From: an uncultured Flavobacteriaceae bacterium
Lineage (GTDB): Bacteria; Bacteroidota; Bacteroidia; Flavobacteriales; Flavobacteriaceae
Length of the DNA: 64,000 nucleotides
Assembly: GCA_905381055.1 (NCBI GenBank)
Contig: CAJPUR010000001.1
Coordinates: 110,168 to 174,167, forward strand
Reading direction: 5' to 3'
Shown here: positions 45,107-54,832 of the stretch, piece by piece
Numbering within the stretch: the stretch's first letter is position 1
How the letters are laid out: each line of letters starts with the position of its first letter
The notes under the pieces: generated by a model
Database searches by the model: none
What the model saw: the letters and a program-made list of their open reading frames with translations, nothing else
Told to the model about the DNA's origin: nothing
Made by a program: the position numbers and the translations under genes

Positions 45107-47046
45107 AACAAATATTGTTTTCCGTTTTTATTTTCTTTGCAAGTTATTTTGTAAATTCTCAAGAACCTGTTAAATGGCAGTCATCATTTGAAAAAATTCA
45201 AAATAATGAATATGTTTTGAGTTTTAATGCTTCTATAGATCCTGGATGGCACCTATATGGTATTGATATGCCTAAGGATGGTCCATTACCTACAATATTT
45301 AACTATGATATAGATAATAATGAAATTCAATTAATTGGTCAAATAACTCAAAGTAATTCAATAAATGAGTATGATAAGTTTTTTGAAATGGACCTTAATT
45401 TTTTTGAGGACGAGGCTTTATTTAAACAGACAATAGTTTTTAATGACTCTTTAATTAATAAAATAACTGGTGAAATTCAATATCAAGTTTGCGATGATAA
45501 AGCTTGTATTTTCAGGACAAAGCCTTTTGAATTTAATTTTTATGGTATCACTACGATTGAAGAAAAAAATAAAATTTTTTCTAAGAGAGATATAAAACTT
45601 ACATCAGAATTAAAAATCAATTTAAAGAATAAAAATCTACTTACTGAATCAAATAAAATAAATGAGTCTAACAGTTTATTTAACATTTTTTTATTGGGAA
45701 TAATAGGAGGTTTAATTGCTTTATTAACACCATGTATTTTCCCAATGATTCCTCTAACTGTTTCTTATTTTATAAAAAGTGGGGAAAAAAGCTCCAAGGG
45801 AATTTTCAATTCCTTCATATACGGTTTTTTTATTTTAACTATATATTTTTCATTAAGCTTACCATTCCATTTTATTGATTCAATAAGTCCTGAAATACTA
45901 AATAACATTTCTACAAACGTTATACTTAATCTCACATTTTTTGTTGTGTTTGTTGTATTTGCATTTTCATTTTTTGGTTATTTTGATTTATCATTACCCT
46001 CCTCATGGGGAAACAAATTAGACAAATCATCTAATAAAGGAAGCATAGTTGGTATATTTTTTATGGCTCTAACACTAGCGATTGTATCATTTTCTTGTAC
46101 AGGTCCTATACTTGGTTCTTTACTTGCTGGATCATTAACTTCATTGGAAGGGCCAAATCAATTATCAGTAGCAATGACTGGATTTGGTTTTGCTCTTGCT
46201 TTCCCATTTGCATTATTAGCTTTATTTCCAAATATTCTTAATAAACTTCCAAAGTCTGGGGTTTGGATGAAAAATATTAAAGTAATTCTAGGGTTTTTTG
46301 AACTTGCATTAGCATTAAAGTTTTTATCAAATGCTGATATGGTTTCACATTGGGGAATTTTACCCAGGGAAGTATTTTTAGGTTTTTGGATTTTATTATC
46401 TTTAATTTTATCATTTTATCTTTTAGGACTTTTTAAATTTCCACACGAATTAAAAATTAAACCAGAAATAAAACAAAAGATAATCGGTTATTTATTTCTT
46501 AGTATTTCTGTATTTATGACCTATGGTTTAAGATCAGATTCAACTAAATTTAAGATTTTTAGCGGTTTTTTACCTCCAGATTTTTATTCAATTCAATCAA
46601 AGGAGAATGATTGTCCTTTAAACTTGGAGTGTTACAAAGATTATAATCAAGGTCTTCAGGTGGCTAAAATAAAAAACAAACCTATTTTACTTGACTTTAC
46701 AGGTTGGGCTTGCGTTAATTGCAGAAAAATTGAGGAAAACGTTTGGTCTAAACCAGATATTTATGAAATTTTATCAAATGAAGTTATTATAATTTCTTTG
46801 TATGTTGACGATAGAAAAAAAATGTCAATTAAAGATCAATTTAATTTTAAATTCGATGATGGTGGTTTAAAAAAAATAAAAACTATTGGAGATAAATGGT
46901 CAACTTTTCAGAGTTATAACTTTTCATCTGCATCTCAACCATTTTATGTTTTATTGAGTAACAATCAAGAAGTTTTAAATCCTCCAATTCAATACACCAG
47001 CGCAGAAAACTATTTTAATTGGTTAAAACAAGGATTAAGATTGTAA
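45097..47046 (+). CDS. dsbD: Thiol:disulfide interchange protein DsbD
   Basis: A 649-residue three-part DsbD that carries electrons from cytoplasmic thioredoxin to the periplasm. After a signal peptide (about 1-21, ending VNSQ), the N-terminal immunoglobulin-like domain has the cysteines 132 and 137 (YQVCDDKACIF). The membrane domain of about eight helices has Cys213 (LLTPCIFPM) and Cys334 (SFSCTGPIL). The C-terminal thioredoxin-like domain has CVNC at 539-542 (GWACVNCRK). All redox cysteines expected for the family are present. It overlaps tilS by 10 bases and converges with a nitroreductase gene with 3 bases between the stops. Confidence 0.93.
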   Translation: MSIKQILFSVFIFFASYFVNSQEPVKWQSSFEKIQNNEYVLSFNASIDPGWHLYGIDMPKDGPLPTIFNYDIDNNEIQLIGQITQSNSINEYDKFFEMDLNFFEDEALFKQTIVFNDSLINKITGEIQYQVCDDKACIFRTKPFEFNFYGITTIEEKNKIFSKRDIKLTSELKINLKNKNLLTESNKINESNSLFNIFLLGIIGGLIALLTPCIFPMIPLTVSYFIKSGEKSSKGIFNSFIYGFFILTIYFSLSLPFHFIDSISPEILNNISTNVILNLTFFVVFVVFAFSFFGYFDLSLPSSWGNKLDKSSNKGSIVGIFFMALTLAIVSFSCTGPILGSLLAGSLTSLEGPNQLSVAMTGFGFALAFPFALLALFPNILNKLPKSGVWMKNIKVILGFFELALALKFLSNADMVSHWGILPREVFLGFWILLSLILSFYLLGLFKFPHELKIKPEIKQKIIGYLFLSISVFMTYGLRSDSTKFKIFSGFLPPDFYSIQSKENDCPLNLECYKDYNQGLQVAKIKNKPILLDFTGWACVNCRKIEENVWSKPDIYEILSNEVIIISLYVDDRKKMSIKDQFNFKFDDGGLKKIKTIGDKWSTFQSYNFSSASQPFYVLLSNNQEVLNPPIQYTSAENYFNWLKQGLRL

Positions 47047-47049
47047 ATA

Positions 47050-47766
47050 TTATTTTTTTATGTATATCTCGTTAAAAGGTACCCTGAATCTTGGTCCATA
47101 AATACCATTTTTCGCTCTAATTCCACATCCAATTACCATTGAAATTTCAGATTCTTTAGGTAATTCAAGTACTTTTTTAATCATTTTTGAGTCAAATCCT
47201 TCCATAGGACATGTATCATAGCCATATCCAGACATACTGATCATAAATGTCTGAGCTGCTAGGGCAACACTTTTGTGACCCCGAATTCTTTTGTCAACAT
47301 GTGTAACTTGTCTATGAATTGGTTTAAAAAGTCCTTTAATTGAGACATATAAATATTTTATAAAACCATAAAACTTTATATTGTCATTATAAACTTTTGG
47401 GATATCCTTTTCAAAATAAACCCATGGCTTTGAATTCTTAGTGTTATTTTTTTTTGAATTATTTTTTAAAAATGAAACATTTGAATCCGCTCTTTTCTTC
47501 CATAAATCATTCCTTAGAACTGGAATAACAATTTGTAATGATGTTTTAGCTGCAGGTTGATTAAAACAACATCCTGAAATTTCTTTCAGTTTGTCTTTAC
47601 TTGTAATATGATAAAATTCCCAAAGTTGTAAGTTGTCACTTGATGGAGATAAGGATGCTTGCTTTATACATTTAGCTACAATTTGAGGATCAATCTTTTT
47701 ATTTTCATCATAAATTCTAACTGATCTTCTATAATCTAGTGCTTTACTAACAGTATTTTCATTCAT
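47050..47766 (-). CDS. Nitroreductase family protein
   Basis: A 238-residue FMN-dependent oxidoreductase of the nitroreductase family. The N-terminal ALDYRRSVRIYDENKKI is the flavin-phosphate binding block (R-R-S), ASLSPSSDNLQLWEFYHI is the second flavin contact, and ALAAQTFMISMSGYGYDTCPMEGFD is the dimer/flavin helix. The physiological substrate (quinones, nitro compounds, enones) cannot be predicted. Its ATG shares one base with the stop of the aldehyde dehydrogenase gene, so the two enzymes are translationally coupled and may act in one detoxification route. Confidence 0.88.
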   Translation of the reverse strand: MNENTVSKALDYRRSVRIYDENKKIDPQIVAKCIKQASLSPSSDNLQLWEFYHITSKDKLKEISGCCFNQPAAKTSLQIVIPVLRNDLWKKRADSNVSFLKNNSKKNNTKNSKPWVYFEKDIPKVYNDNIKFYGFIKYLYVSIKGLFKPIHRQVTHVDKRIRGHKSVALAAQTFMISMSGYGYDTCPMEGFDSKMIKKVLELPKESEISMVIGCGIRAKNGIYGPRFRVPFNEIYIKK

Positions 47767-49139
47767 TAAATAATATTTAATAACTTTTTAATTAATTTAA
47801 ACTTTTTGGGATAGGGCGCATACCTAACCCAAATATCAAACCAAAAGCTTTTGATAACAATTGGTTTAAAATGCGTAAAAGTATCAAAACTAAATTTACC
47901 GTGGTATGAACCTATCCCACTATGACCAATTCCACCAAAAGGAAGCTTATCATTTGTGTATTGAATTATACTGTCATTTACAACTCCACCCCCAAATGAA
48001 TACTTAAATAGCATTTCTTTCACAAATTTATTACGTTTTGAGAAAATATAAAATCCAAGTGGTTTCTCGTATTTTTTGATAATGACATCAATTTCTTTCT
48101 TATCATAGTATGATATAATGGGTAGTATTGGTCCAAAAATCTCATTTTTCATTAATTCAGAATCTAGATCAGGATCGATTATAATTGTAGGTTCAAAATA
48201 TTTTTTTTCACGATTTATTTTTCCACCATAAAAAATTTTTTGGTTTTTAATTAAATTTTTCAGCCTCAAAATATGTTTATCAGATATTATTTTACCGTAA
48301 CTTTCTGACTTTAAAGGATTTTCTCCAAATGCAGCTAAAATTTGTTTTTTTAATTCTTTTTTTAAAGGATTTAATATTGAATTATGAACTATCAAGTAGT
48401 CTGGCGCTATACATGTTTGACCACAATTTAAAAATTTACCCCAAATAATTCTTTTTGCTGAAAGCTTAACTGGAATTGTTTCATCAATGATGCAGGGGTT
48501 TTTGCCTCCTAGTTCAAGTGTATATGGAGTTAGATTTTTGGATGCAGCTCTAGCAACAATTTTACCTATTTCGGGACTTCCTGTAAAAAAAATATAGTCC
48601 CATCTATATGATAGTAGTTTAGTGGCTACTTTTGAATCTCCTAAAACTACACACACATGATCCTCCTCAAAGGATTCAGAAATAATTTTTTTTAATAGTA
48701 ATGATGTATTTACAGAATGTTCGGAAGGTTTCAATATAACTGTATTCCCAGATGCAACTGCACCTATAAGTGGACCCAAAGAAAGTTGAAAGGGGTAATT
48801 CCAAGGGCTTATATGAAGATTAATACCGTATGGTTCTGGCAATATATAATCTTTTGAAGGGAAATTAACAATTGATGGGCTTATTCTTTTTATTTTAGAC
48901 CATTTACCAGTGTAACGAATCATAGTTTTTATCTCCTGTTTAACTATAAAAATTTCAGTCAAATATGATTCATATCCCGATTTGTTTAGGTCTTTTTTCA
49001 ATGATTCACAAATGTCATTTTCATATTTTTTTACAGTTTTTAATAGTTTTTTCAAACTTTCTGCTCTATACTTAACAGATTTAGTGATTTGACTGTCAAA
49101 TAGTTTTCTTTGAGATTTTATCAGTTTAGAGTAATCCAT
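47766..49139 (-). CDS. Aldehyde dehydrogenase, class 3-like
   Basis: A 457-residue NAD(P)-dependent aldehyde dehydrogenase. The general base Glu209 is in YTLELGGKNPCI and the nucleophile Cys243 in NCGQTCIAPDYLIV; SPWNYPFQLSLGPLIGAVASG and FTGSPEIGKIVA form the cofactor site. The short length, the RYAPYPKKFKLIKKLL tail and the PFGGIGHSGIGSYHGKFSFDTF block put it in the ALDH3 group, which oxidises medium- and long-chain or aromatic aldehydes. It is upstream of and coupled to the nitroreductase gene. A role in lipid-aldehyde detoxification is plausible but inferred. Confidence 0.92.
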   Translation of the reverse strand: MDYSKLIKSQRKLFDSQITKSVKYRAESLKKLLKTVKKYENDICESLKKDLNKSGYESYLTEIFIVKQEIKTMIRYTGKWSKIKRISPSIVNFPSKDYILPEPYGINLHISPWNYPFQLSLGPLIGAVASGNTVILKPSEHSVNTSLLLKKIISESFEEDHVCVVLGDSKVATKLLSYRWDYIFFTGSPEIGKIVARAASKNLTPYTLELGGKNPCIIDETIPVKLSAKRIIWGKFLNCGQTCIAPDYLIVHNSILNPLKKELKKQILAAFGENPLKSESYGKIISDKHILRLKNLIKNQKIFYGGKINREKKYFEPTIIIDPDLDSELMKNEIFGPILPIISYYDKKEIDVIIKKYEKPLGFYIFSKRNKFVKEMLFKYSFGGGVVNDSIIQYTNDKLPFGGIGHSGIGSYHGKFSFDTFTHFKPIVIKSFWFDIWVRYAPYPKKFKLIKKLLNII

Positions 49140-49224
49140 AGAAGTAATTGCAATTTTTCTTCAATATACTATTCTTTTTTTTAAGATTAATTAAATTAAT
49201 ACTTAATAAAAACGTGTAAATTAT

Positions 49225-49266
49225 ATGGAGGTTTTAATTTTGAATATAATATTAAATTATTTGTAA
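49225..49266 (+). CDS. Very short ORF rich in Ile/Leu/Val upstream of ilvD (possible leader peptide)
   Basis: Thirteen codons plus stop, encoding MEVLILNIILNYL; eight of thirteen residues are branched-chain amino acids. It ends 116 bases before the ilvD ATG. This resembles ilv leader peptides. Against it: Ile and Leu codons are common by chance in AT-rich DNA, only weak AT hairpins follow, and -7-like elements occur inside it (TAATTTTG, 49235-49242) and after it (TAAATTTG, 49357-49364), so it may not be in the ilvD transcript at all. Confidence 0.25.
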   Translation: MEVLILNIILNYL

Positions 49267-49382
49267 ATAATTAATAATTAATTAGTTAAATAAATTTTAA
49301 TTGATTTGAGTATAATTTAATATAAATTTTTTAAGAATAAATCATTTTATATGAGATTAAATTTGAATTGTTTTTAAATCAA

Positions 49383-51062
49383 ATGGAATTAAATAAATTT
49401 AGTAAATCAGTTACACAAGATCCAACTCAGCCTGCAGCGCAAGCCATGCTTTATGCGATTGGTTTAAATGATGAGGACTTTAAAAAACCCTTCGTTGGCA
49501 TTGCAAGTACTGGATATGAAGGAAATCCTTGTAACATGCATTTAAATCAACTGTCAAAAGAGATTAAATATGGTATTCAAACCTCAGATTTAGTTGGTTT
49601 AATTTTTAATACTATTGGCGTCAGTGATGGTATCTCAATGGGTACTCCTGGAATGAGATTTTCTCTTCCATCAAGAGACATCATTGCAGATTCAATGGAG
49701 ACGGTTGTTCAGGCAATGTCATATGATGGAATAGTTACCGTTGTTGGTTGTGATAAAAATATGCCAGGGGCTTTAATGGCAATGTTAAGATTAAATCGTC
49801 CTTCAATTATGGTTTATGGAGGGACTATTGCCCCAGGATGTTATAAAAATAAAAAATTAGATATTGTTTCAGCTTTTGAGGCTTGGGGGGAAAAAGTTGC
49901 AGGGCTTATTGATGAAAATGAATTTAAACAAGTTGTAAAAAATGCATGTCCTGGTGCAGGTGCATGCGGAGGAATGTATACAGCTAACACTATGGCTAGC
50001 TCTATAGAGGCACTTGGAATGTCTTTACCCTTTAATTCATCTAACCCTGCATTAAGTAAAGATAAAATGGATGAGTGTAAACTAGTTGGAGGATATTTAA
50101 AAAATTTAATTAGAAATGACATTAAGCCTTTAGATATTGTTTCAATTGAATCACTTAGGAACGCAATTAAATTAATTGCGGTTTTAGGTGGATCCACAAA
50201 TGCAGTTCTTCATTTTTTAGCAATTTCTAAGGCAGCAAAAATTAAATTTTCAATTGATGATTTTCAAAAAATAATGGATGATACACCATTTCTTGCTGAC
50301 CTCAAACCAAGTGGTAAATATTTAATGGAAGACCTTCATAAAATAGGAGGTATACCTTCTGTCCTTAAGTTTATGTTAGAAGAAGGCCTTTTAAATGGAG
50401 ATTGTATTACAGTGACTGGTAAAACTCTTAAGGAAAATCTAAAAAATGTTAAACCATTTATAAAAAACCAAAAAATAATTTATCCCTTAAGTGATCCTAT
50501 AAAAAAGTCAGGACATATCAGAATTTTAAAAGGTAATATTGCCTCGAAGGGCTCAGTTGCAAAAATCACTGGTAAAGAAGGTTTAGTTTTTGAGGGTCCC
50601 GCTAGGGTTTTTAATAGTGAATATGATGCTAATTATGGAATAAGTAATGGAATTGTTAAAAAAGGCGAAGTTGTTGTTATTCGTTATGAAGGGCCAAAAG
50701 GGGGGCCAGGCATGCCCGAAATGCTTAAACCAACTGCTGCTATAATGGGTGTAGGTTTGGGTAAAGATGTTGCTTTAATAACTGACGGTAGGTTTTCTGG
50801 AGGAACTCATGGTTTTGTAGTTGGTCATGTTGTCCCTGAAGCACAAGAGGGAGGGGAAATTGCATTAATTGAGGATGGCGATATCATAATTATTAATGCA
50901 AAAAATAATACTTTAGATGTTAAATTAACTAAAGAAGAAATCGATCTTAGAAGAAAAAAATGGGTTAAACCAGAATATAAGTTTTCAAGTGGGGTTTTGT
51001 ATAAGTATATAAAAACTGTTTCTAATGCGTCCGAAGGATGCGTAACTGACGAATTACAATGA
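49383..51062 (+). CDS. ilvD: Dihydroxy-acid dehydratase IlvD
   Basis: A 559-residue iron-sulfur dehydratase forming the 2-keto acids of valine and isoleucine. Cluster-binding cysteines are in [21 protein letters not shown] and [13 protein letters not shown], and [15 protein letters not shown] near the C terminus is a family signature. An in-frame TTG at 49368 would add five residues, but the ATG at 49383 ([14 protein letters not shown]) fits the family start better. It is the first gene in ilvD-ilvB-ilvN-ilvC and its stop overlaps the ilvB start by 4 bases. The upstream 243 bases hold weak promoter-like elements and a tiny candidate leader ORF. Confidence 0.95.
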   Translation: MELNKFSKSVTQDPTQPAAQAMLYAIGLNDEDFKKPFVGIASTGYEGNPCNMHLNQLSKEIKYGIQTSDLVGLIFNTIGVSDGISMGTPGMRFSLPSRDIIADSMETVVQAMSYDGIVTVVGCDKNMPGALMAMLRLNRPSIMVYGGTIAPGCYKNKKLDIVSAFEAWGEKVAGLIDENEFKQVVKNACPGAGACGGMYTANTMASSIEALGMSLPFNSSNPALSKDKMDECKLVGGYLKNLIRNDIKPLDIVSIESLRNAIKLIAVLGGSTNAVLHFLAISKAAKIKFSIDDFQKIMDDTPFLADLKPSGKYLMEDLHKIGGIPSVLKFMLEEGLLNGDCITVTGKTLKENLKNVKPFIKNQKIIYPLSDPIKKSGHIRILKGNIASKGSVAKITGKEGLVFEGPARVFNSEYDANYGISNGIVKKGEVVVIRYEGPKGGPGMPEMLKPTAAIMGVGLGKDVALITDGRFSGGTHGFVVGHVVPEAQEGGEIALIEDGDIIIINAKNNTLDVKLTKEEIDLRRKKWVKPEYKFSSGVLYKYIKTVSNASEGCVTDELQ

Positions 51063-52768
51063 AGGAGAATATTAAATTTAAAAAAAATATTTCAGGAGCT
51101 GAAGCTCTAATTCATTGTCTATTGGAGGAGGGGGTTGATTTAATTTACGGTTATCCTGGTGGTGCAATAATGCCTGTTTATGATGAACTATATAAGTTTA
51201 GTGACAAGCTAATACATATTTTAACTAGACATGAGCAAGGTGCAACTCATGCTGCTCAAGGTTATGCTAGAACTTCAGGCAAAGTTGGTGTTGCAATTGC
51301 TACTTCTGGTCCAGGCGCAACTAATTTGGTTACAGGTATTGCTGACGCTCAAATTGATTCAACTCCAATGGTTTGTATTACCGGTCAAGTTGCATCTCAT
51401 TTACTTGGTTCTGATGCTTTTCAAGAAACCGATATTATTGGAATTTCAACACCTGTTACAAAGTGGAATTATCAGATAACTAAAGCTTCTGAAATTCCTG
51501 AGATTTTCGCTAAGGCATTTTATATTTCTAAGTCTGGTAGACCTGGTCCAGTTCTAATTGATATAACAAAAGATGCACAATTTGAAAAATTTGACTTTTC
51601 ATATTCTAAATGTAAAGGTATTAGAAGTTATTTTCCTGAGCCTTTAATTGAAATTGATCAGATTGGTCTAGCTGCAGAAGTAATTAATAATGCTAAAAAA
51701 CCTTTTATTGTATACGGTCAAGGTGTGATTTTAGGTGAAGCAGAAAATGATTTAATCAAATTTATCGAAAAGACTGGGATTCCCTCTGCTTGGACAATCC
51801 TAGGACTTTCAGCTATGCCAACTGATCATATTTTAAATGTTGGAATGGTTGGAATGCATGGAAACTATGGCCCTAATATGTTAACAAATGAATGTGACGT
51901 TTTAATAGCTATTGGAATGCGTTTTGATGATAGAGTAACCGGTGATTTATCAACATATGCTAAACAAGCAAAAATAATTCATCTTGAGATAGATCCAGCT
52001 GAGATAAATAAAAATGTCAAAGCAGATTATCCTATTCTTGGAAATTGTAGGGATAGTTTGAAGTTACTTTATGATAAGGTAAAAAATAACAGTCATAATA
52101 AATGGCTTGAAAAATTCAGTGAGTTAATGAAAATTGAATATGAAGCAGTGATTAAAAATGATACAATACCTGAAAAAGAAGGTCTCACAATGGGAGAAGT
52201 TATTATTTCAATTAACAAGTATACAAAAGGTGATGCTGTTATAGTAACTGACGTTGGTCAGCATCAAATGGTAGCTTGTAGATATGCGGAATTTATAAGA
52301 TCCAAAAGCAATATAACTTCTGGAGGCCTAGGAACAATGGGGTTTGCTCTTCCAGCAGCTATTGGTGCAAAAATGGGTGCCCCTGATAGAGAGGTTATAG
52401 CTATAATTGGTGATGGTGGTTATCAAATGACTATTCAAGAATTAGGAACAATTTTCCAGACTAGAACTGCTGTTAAAATTGTGGTGCTCAACAATGATTA
52501 TCTTGGAATGGTTAGGCAATGGCAACAATTATTTTTTGATAAAAGATATGCTTCTACTGAAATGACTAATCCAGACTTTGTTACTATAGCTAAAGGCTAT
52601 AATATTAATTCTAATAGAGTTAATCAAAGAAAAGATCTTGATAAAGCTGTAAAGTTGATGGTTGACTCTGATGAGCCTCAGTTTTTGGAGGTTTGTGTTG
52701 AAAAAGAAGATAATGTATTCCCAATGATACCCTCAGGGGCCTCAGTTTCAGATATAAGGCTTAAATAA
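51059..52768 (+). CDS. ilvB: Acetolactate synthase large subunit IlvB
   Basis: A 569-residue thiamine-diphosphate enzyme making 2-acetolactate or 2-aceto-2-hydroxybutyrate. The catalytic Glu is in [29 protein letters not shown] and [19 protein letters not shown] are the ThDP/Mg and substrate regions of true biosynthetic AHAS, whose Trp in RQWQQ gives 2-ketobutyrate preference. FAD-binding central-domain blocks ([25 protein letters not shown]) are intact. It overlaps ilvD by 4 bases and ilvN by one base. Confidence 0.96.
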   Translation: MKENIKFKKNISGAEALIHCLLEEGVDLIYGYPGGAIMPVYDELYKFSDKLIHILTRHEQGATHAAQGYARTSGKVGVAIATSGPGATNLVTGIADAQIDSTPMVCITGQVASHLLGSDAFQETDIIGISTPVTKWNYQITKASEIPEIFAKAFYISKSGRPGPVLIDITKDAQFEKFDFSYSKCKGIRSYFPEPLIEIDQIGLAAEVINNAKKPFIVYGQGVILGEAENDLIKFIEKTGIPSAWTILGLSAMPTDHILNVGMVGMHGNYGPNMLTNECDVLIAIGMRFDDRVTGDLSTYAKQAKIIHLEIDPAEINKNVKADYPILGNCRDSLKLLYDKVKNNSHNKWLEKFSELMKIEYEAVIKNDTIPEKEGLTMGEVIISINKYTKGDAVIVTDVGQHQMVACRYAEFIRSKSNITSGGLGTMGFALPAAIGAKMGAPDREVIAIIGDGGYQMTIQELGTIFQTRTAVKIVVLNNDYLGMVRQWQQLFFDKRYASTEMTNPDFVTIAKGYNINSNRVNQRKDLDKAVKLMVDSDEPQFLEVCVEKEDNVFPMIPSGASVSDIRLK

Positions 52769-53301
52769 TGGACAATAAAACTACATATACAATTTCTTTA
52801 TACTCGGAAAATAATGTTGGTTTATTAAATAGAGTTTCAGCAATTTTATTAAAAAGACATATAAATATTGAAAGTTTTTCTACCAGCCCATCTGAAATCC
52901 CTGATGTTTTTCGTTTTATTATTGTTGTAAACATATCAGAAGAAAAAATAAAAAAAGTCGTTCAGCAAATTGAAAAGCAAATTGATGTGATAAAAGCATT
53001 TTATCATACAGATAAAGAAACTATTTTTCAAGAAACGGCATTATATAAAGTCAAATCAAGTTCATTATTTGAGGAAAGACATATTCAAAACATTATAAAA
53101 AAAAGTCAGGCAAATATTGTAACCGTTTCCCCTGAATTTTTTGTTATTGAAAAAACTGGATTCAGAGAAGAAACAGAAAAATTAAGAAACAAACTTGAAC
53201 CTTATGGATTAATGCAATTTGTTAGGTCAGGACGAATTTCAGTAACTAAAGCTAAAATGGATGTTTCAGAAATATTAAATTCGTTTAAAAATAAAAACTA
53301 A
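52768..53301 (+). CDS. ilvN: Acetolactate synthase regulatory subunit IlvN/IlvH
   Basis: A 177-residue small subunit with an N-terminal ACT domain ([21 protein letters not shown], then [21 protein letters not shown]). It has the second, ferredoxin-like domain typical of the longer IlvH type, including [12 protein letters not shown] and [11 protein letters not shown]. It activates IlvB and should confer valine feedback inhibition. It begins on the last base of ilvB and is followed 10 bases later by ilvC. Confidence 0.93.
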   Translation: MDNKTTYTISLYSENNVGLLNRVSAILLKRHINIESFSTSPSEIPDVFRFIIVVNISEEKIKKVVQQIEKQIDVIKAFYHTDKETIFQETALYKVKSSSLFEERHIQNIIKKSQANIVTVSPEFFVIEKTGFREETEKLRNKLEPYGLMQFVRSGRISVTKAKMDVSEILNSFKNKN

Positions 53302-53311
53302 AAAAAAAATC

Positions 53312-54787
53312 ATGGCAAATTATTTTAATCAATTATCATTAAGAGATCAACTTGATCAGCTTGGTAGGTGTAGATTTATGGATTCTTCTGAATTTGAGGA
53401 AGGAGTCAAACCACTACTTGGAAAAAAAATTGTAATTGTTGGATGTGGAGCTCAAGGTCTTAATCAAGGTCTAAATATGAGAGATTCAGGATTAGACATA
53501 TCATACACATTAAGGGAAAGTGCAATTGAACAAAAAAGGATTTCATATCAAAATGCAATTAATAACAAATTTAAAGTTGGATCATACAAGGAAATGATTC
53601 CATCAGCTGACATTGTTATTAACCTAACACCTGATAAAAACCATACATCTGTCGTTAATGATGTCATGCCATTAATTAAAAAAGGAGCTACTTTATCTTA
53701 CTCACATGGTTTTAATATTGTTGAGGAAGGTATTCAAATAAGAAAAGATATAACTGTAATCATGGTTGCACCAAAATGTCCTGGCTCTGAAGTTAGAGAA
53801 GAATTTAAAAGAGGTTTTGGTGTCCCAACATTAATTGCTGTTCACCCAGAAAATGATCCTGATAAAAAAGGATTGACCCAAGCAAAAGCCTACGCAGTTG
53901 CTACTGGTGGTGACAGGGCAGGAGTTTTGGAATCATCGTTTGTAGCTGAAGTCAAATCAGACTTAATGGGAGAACAAACAATTCTTTGTGGAGTTTTGCA
54001 AACAGGTTCAATTCTGTGTTTTGATAAAATGGTTGAAAAAGGTATTGATGCATCTTATGCAGCTAAATTGATTCAATTTGGTTGGGAAACAATTACTGAA
54101 GCTCTAAAGCATGGGGGAATTACCAATATGATGGATCGTTTATCAAACCCAGCTAAAATAAAGGCTTTTGAATTGTCCGAGGAATTAAAAAAGATTTTAA
54201 AGCCTTTATTTGAAAATCACATGGATAACATAATGTCCGGTAAGTTTTCTAAAACTATGATGCAAGATTGGGCTAACAACGATGAAAACTTACTTAAATG
54301 GAGAGCAGCTACAGGTGAAACAGCTTTCGAAAAAACACCTATAACTAAAGATGATATTTCGGAACAAGAATTTTTTGACAAAGGAGTATTAATGATTTCA
54401 TTTGTTAGAGCTGGAGTTGAATTGGCTTATGAGATAATGGTTTCTGCAGGTATAAAAGAGGAATCAGCTTATTATGAGTCTCTTCATGAGACTCCATTAA
54501 TTGCAAATACTATTGCAAGAAAAAAACTATTTGAAATGAATAGAGTTATTTCTGATACTGCAGAATATGGTTGTTATTTGTTTGATCATGCATGTAAGCC
54601 TTTGTTATCTGACTTTATGAAGAAAATTGATTCTCATGTAATTGGAGAAGTTTATGAAAAAGGGAATGATTTAGGAGTCGATAATAAAAAACTCATTGAT
54701 ATTAATGAGATCATAAGATTTCATCCAATTGAACTTATTGGTTATGAGCTTAGAGAGTCAATGACAGCGATGAAAAAAATCGTTTAA
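53312..54787 (+). CDS. ilvC: Ketol-acid reductoisomerase IlvC, class II
   Basis: A 491-residue long-form (class II) reductoisomerase with the duplicated C-terminal knotted domain. [18 protein letters not shown] is nearly the same opening as the E. coli enzyme; [20 protein letters not shown] with the following TLRESA is the NADPH site; and [12 protein letters not shown] and [13 protein letters not shown] supply Mg-binding acidic residues. It converts acetolactate to dihydroxyisovalerate, the substrate of IlvD. Last gene of the ilv operon; a perfect AT palindrome overlaps its stop codon. Confidence 0.96.
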   Translation: MANYFNQLSLRDQLDQLGRCRFMDSSEFEEGVKPLLGKKIVIVGCGAQGLNQGLNMRDSGLDISYTLRESAIEQKRISYQNAINNKFKVGSYKEMIPSADIVINLTPDKNHTSVVNDVMPLIKKGATLSYSHGFNIVEEGIQIRKDITVIMVAPKCPGSEVREEFKRGFGVPTLIAVHPENDPDKKGLTQAKAYAVATGGDRAGVLESSFVAEVKSDLMGEQTILCGVLQTGSILCFDKMVEKGIDASYAAKLIQFGWETITEALKHGGITNMMDRLSNPAKIKAFELSEELKKILKPLFENHMDNIMSGKFSKTMMQDWANNDENLLKWRAATGETAFEKTPITKDDISEQEFFDKGVLMISFVRAGVELAYEIMVSAGIKEESAYYESLHETPLIANTIARKKLFEMNRVISDTAEYGCYLFDHACKPLLSDFMKKIDSHVIGEVYEKGNDLGVDNKKLIDINEIIRFHPIELIGYELRESMTAMKKIV

Positions 54788-54827
54788 ATATTTAAACTCA
54801 ATAGCTTAATTTTATAATATTATAAAA
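54783..54827. repeat. Two perfect AT palindromes between ilvC and the following oxidoreductase gene
   Basis: TTTAAATATTTAAA (54783-54796) overlaps the ilvC stop, and TTTTATAATATTATAAAA (54810-54827) ends 5 bases before the next ATG. Both equal their own reverse complement. They might be an operator or a weak terminator, or just low-complexity AT sequence. Confidence 0.4.
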
Positions 54828-54832
54828 GAAGA

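Noticed and set aside
49368..49382. TTG start adding five residues to IlvD
   Set aside because: The ATG at 49383 fits the family N terminus, and a TTG start is unnecessary.
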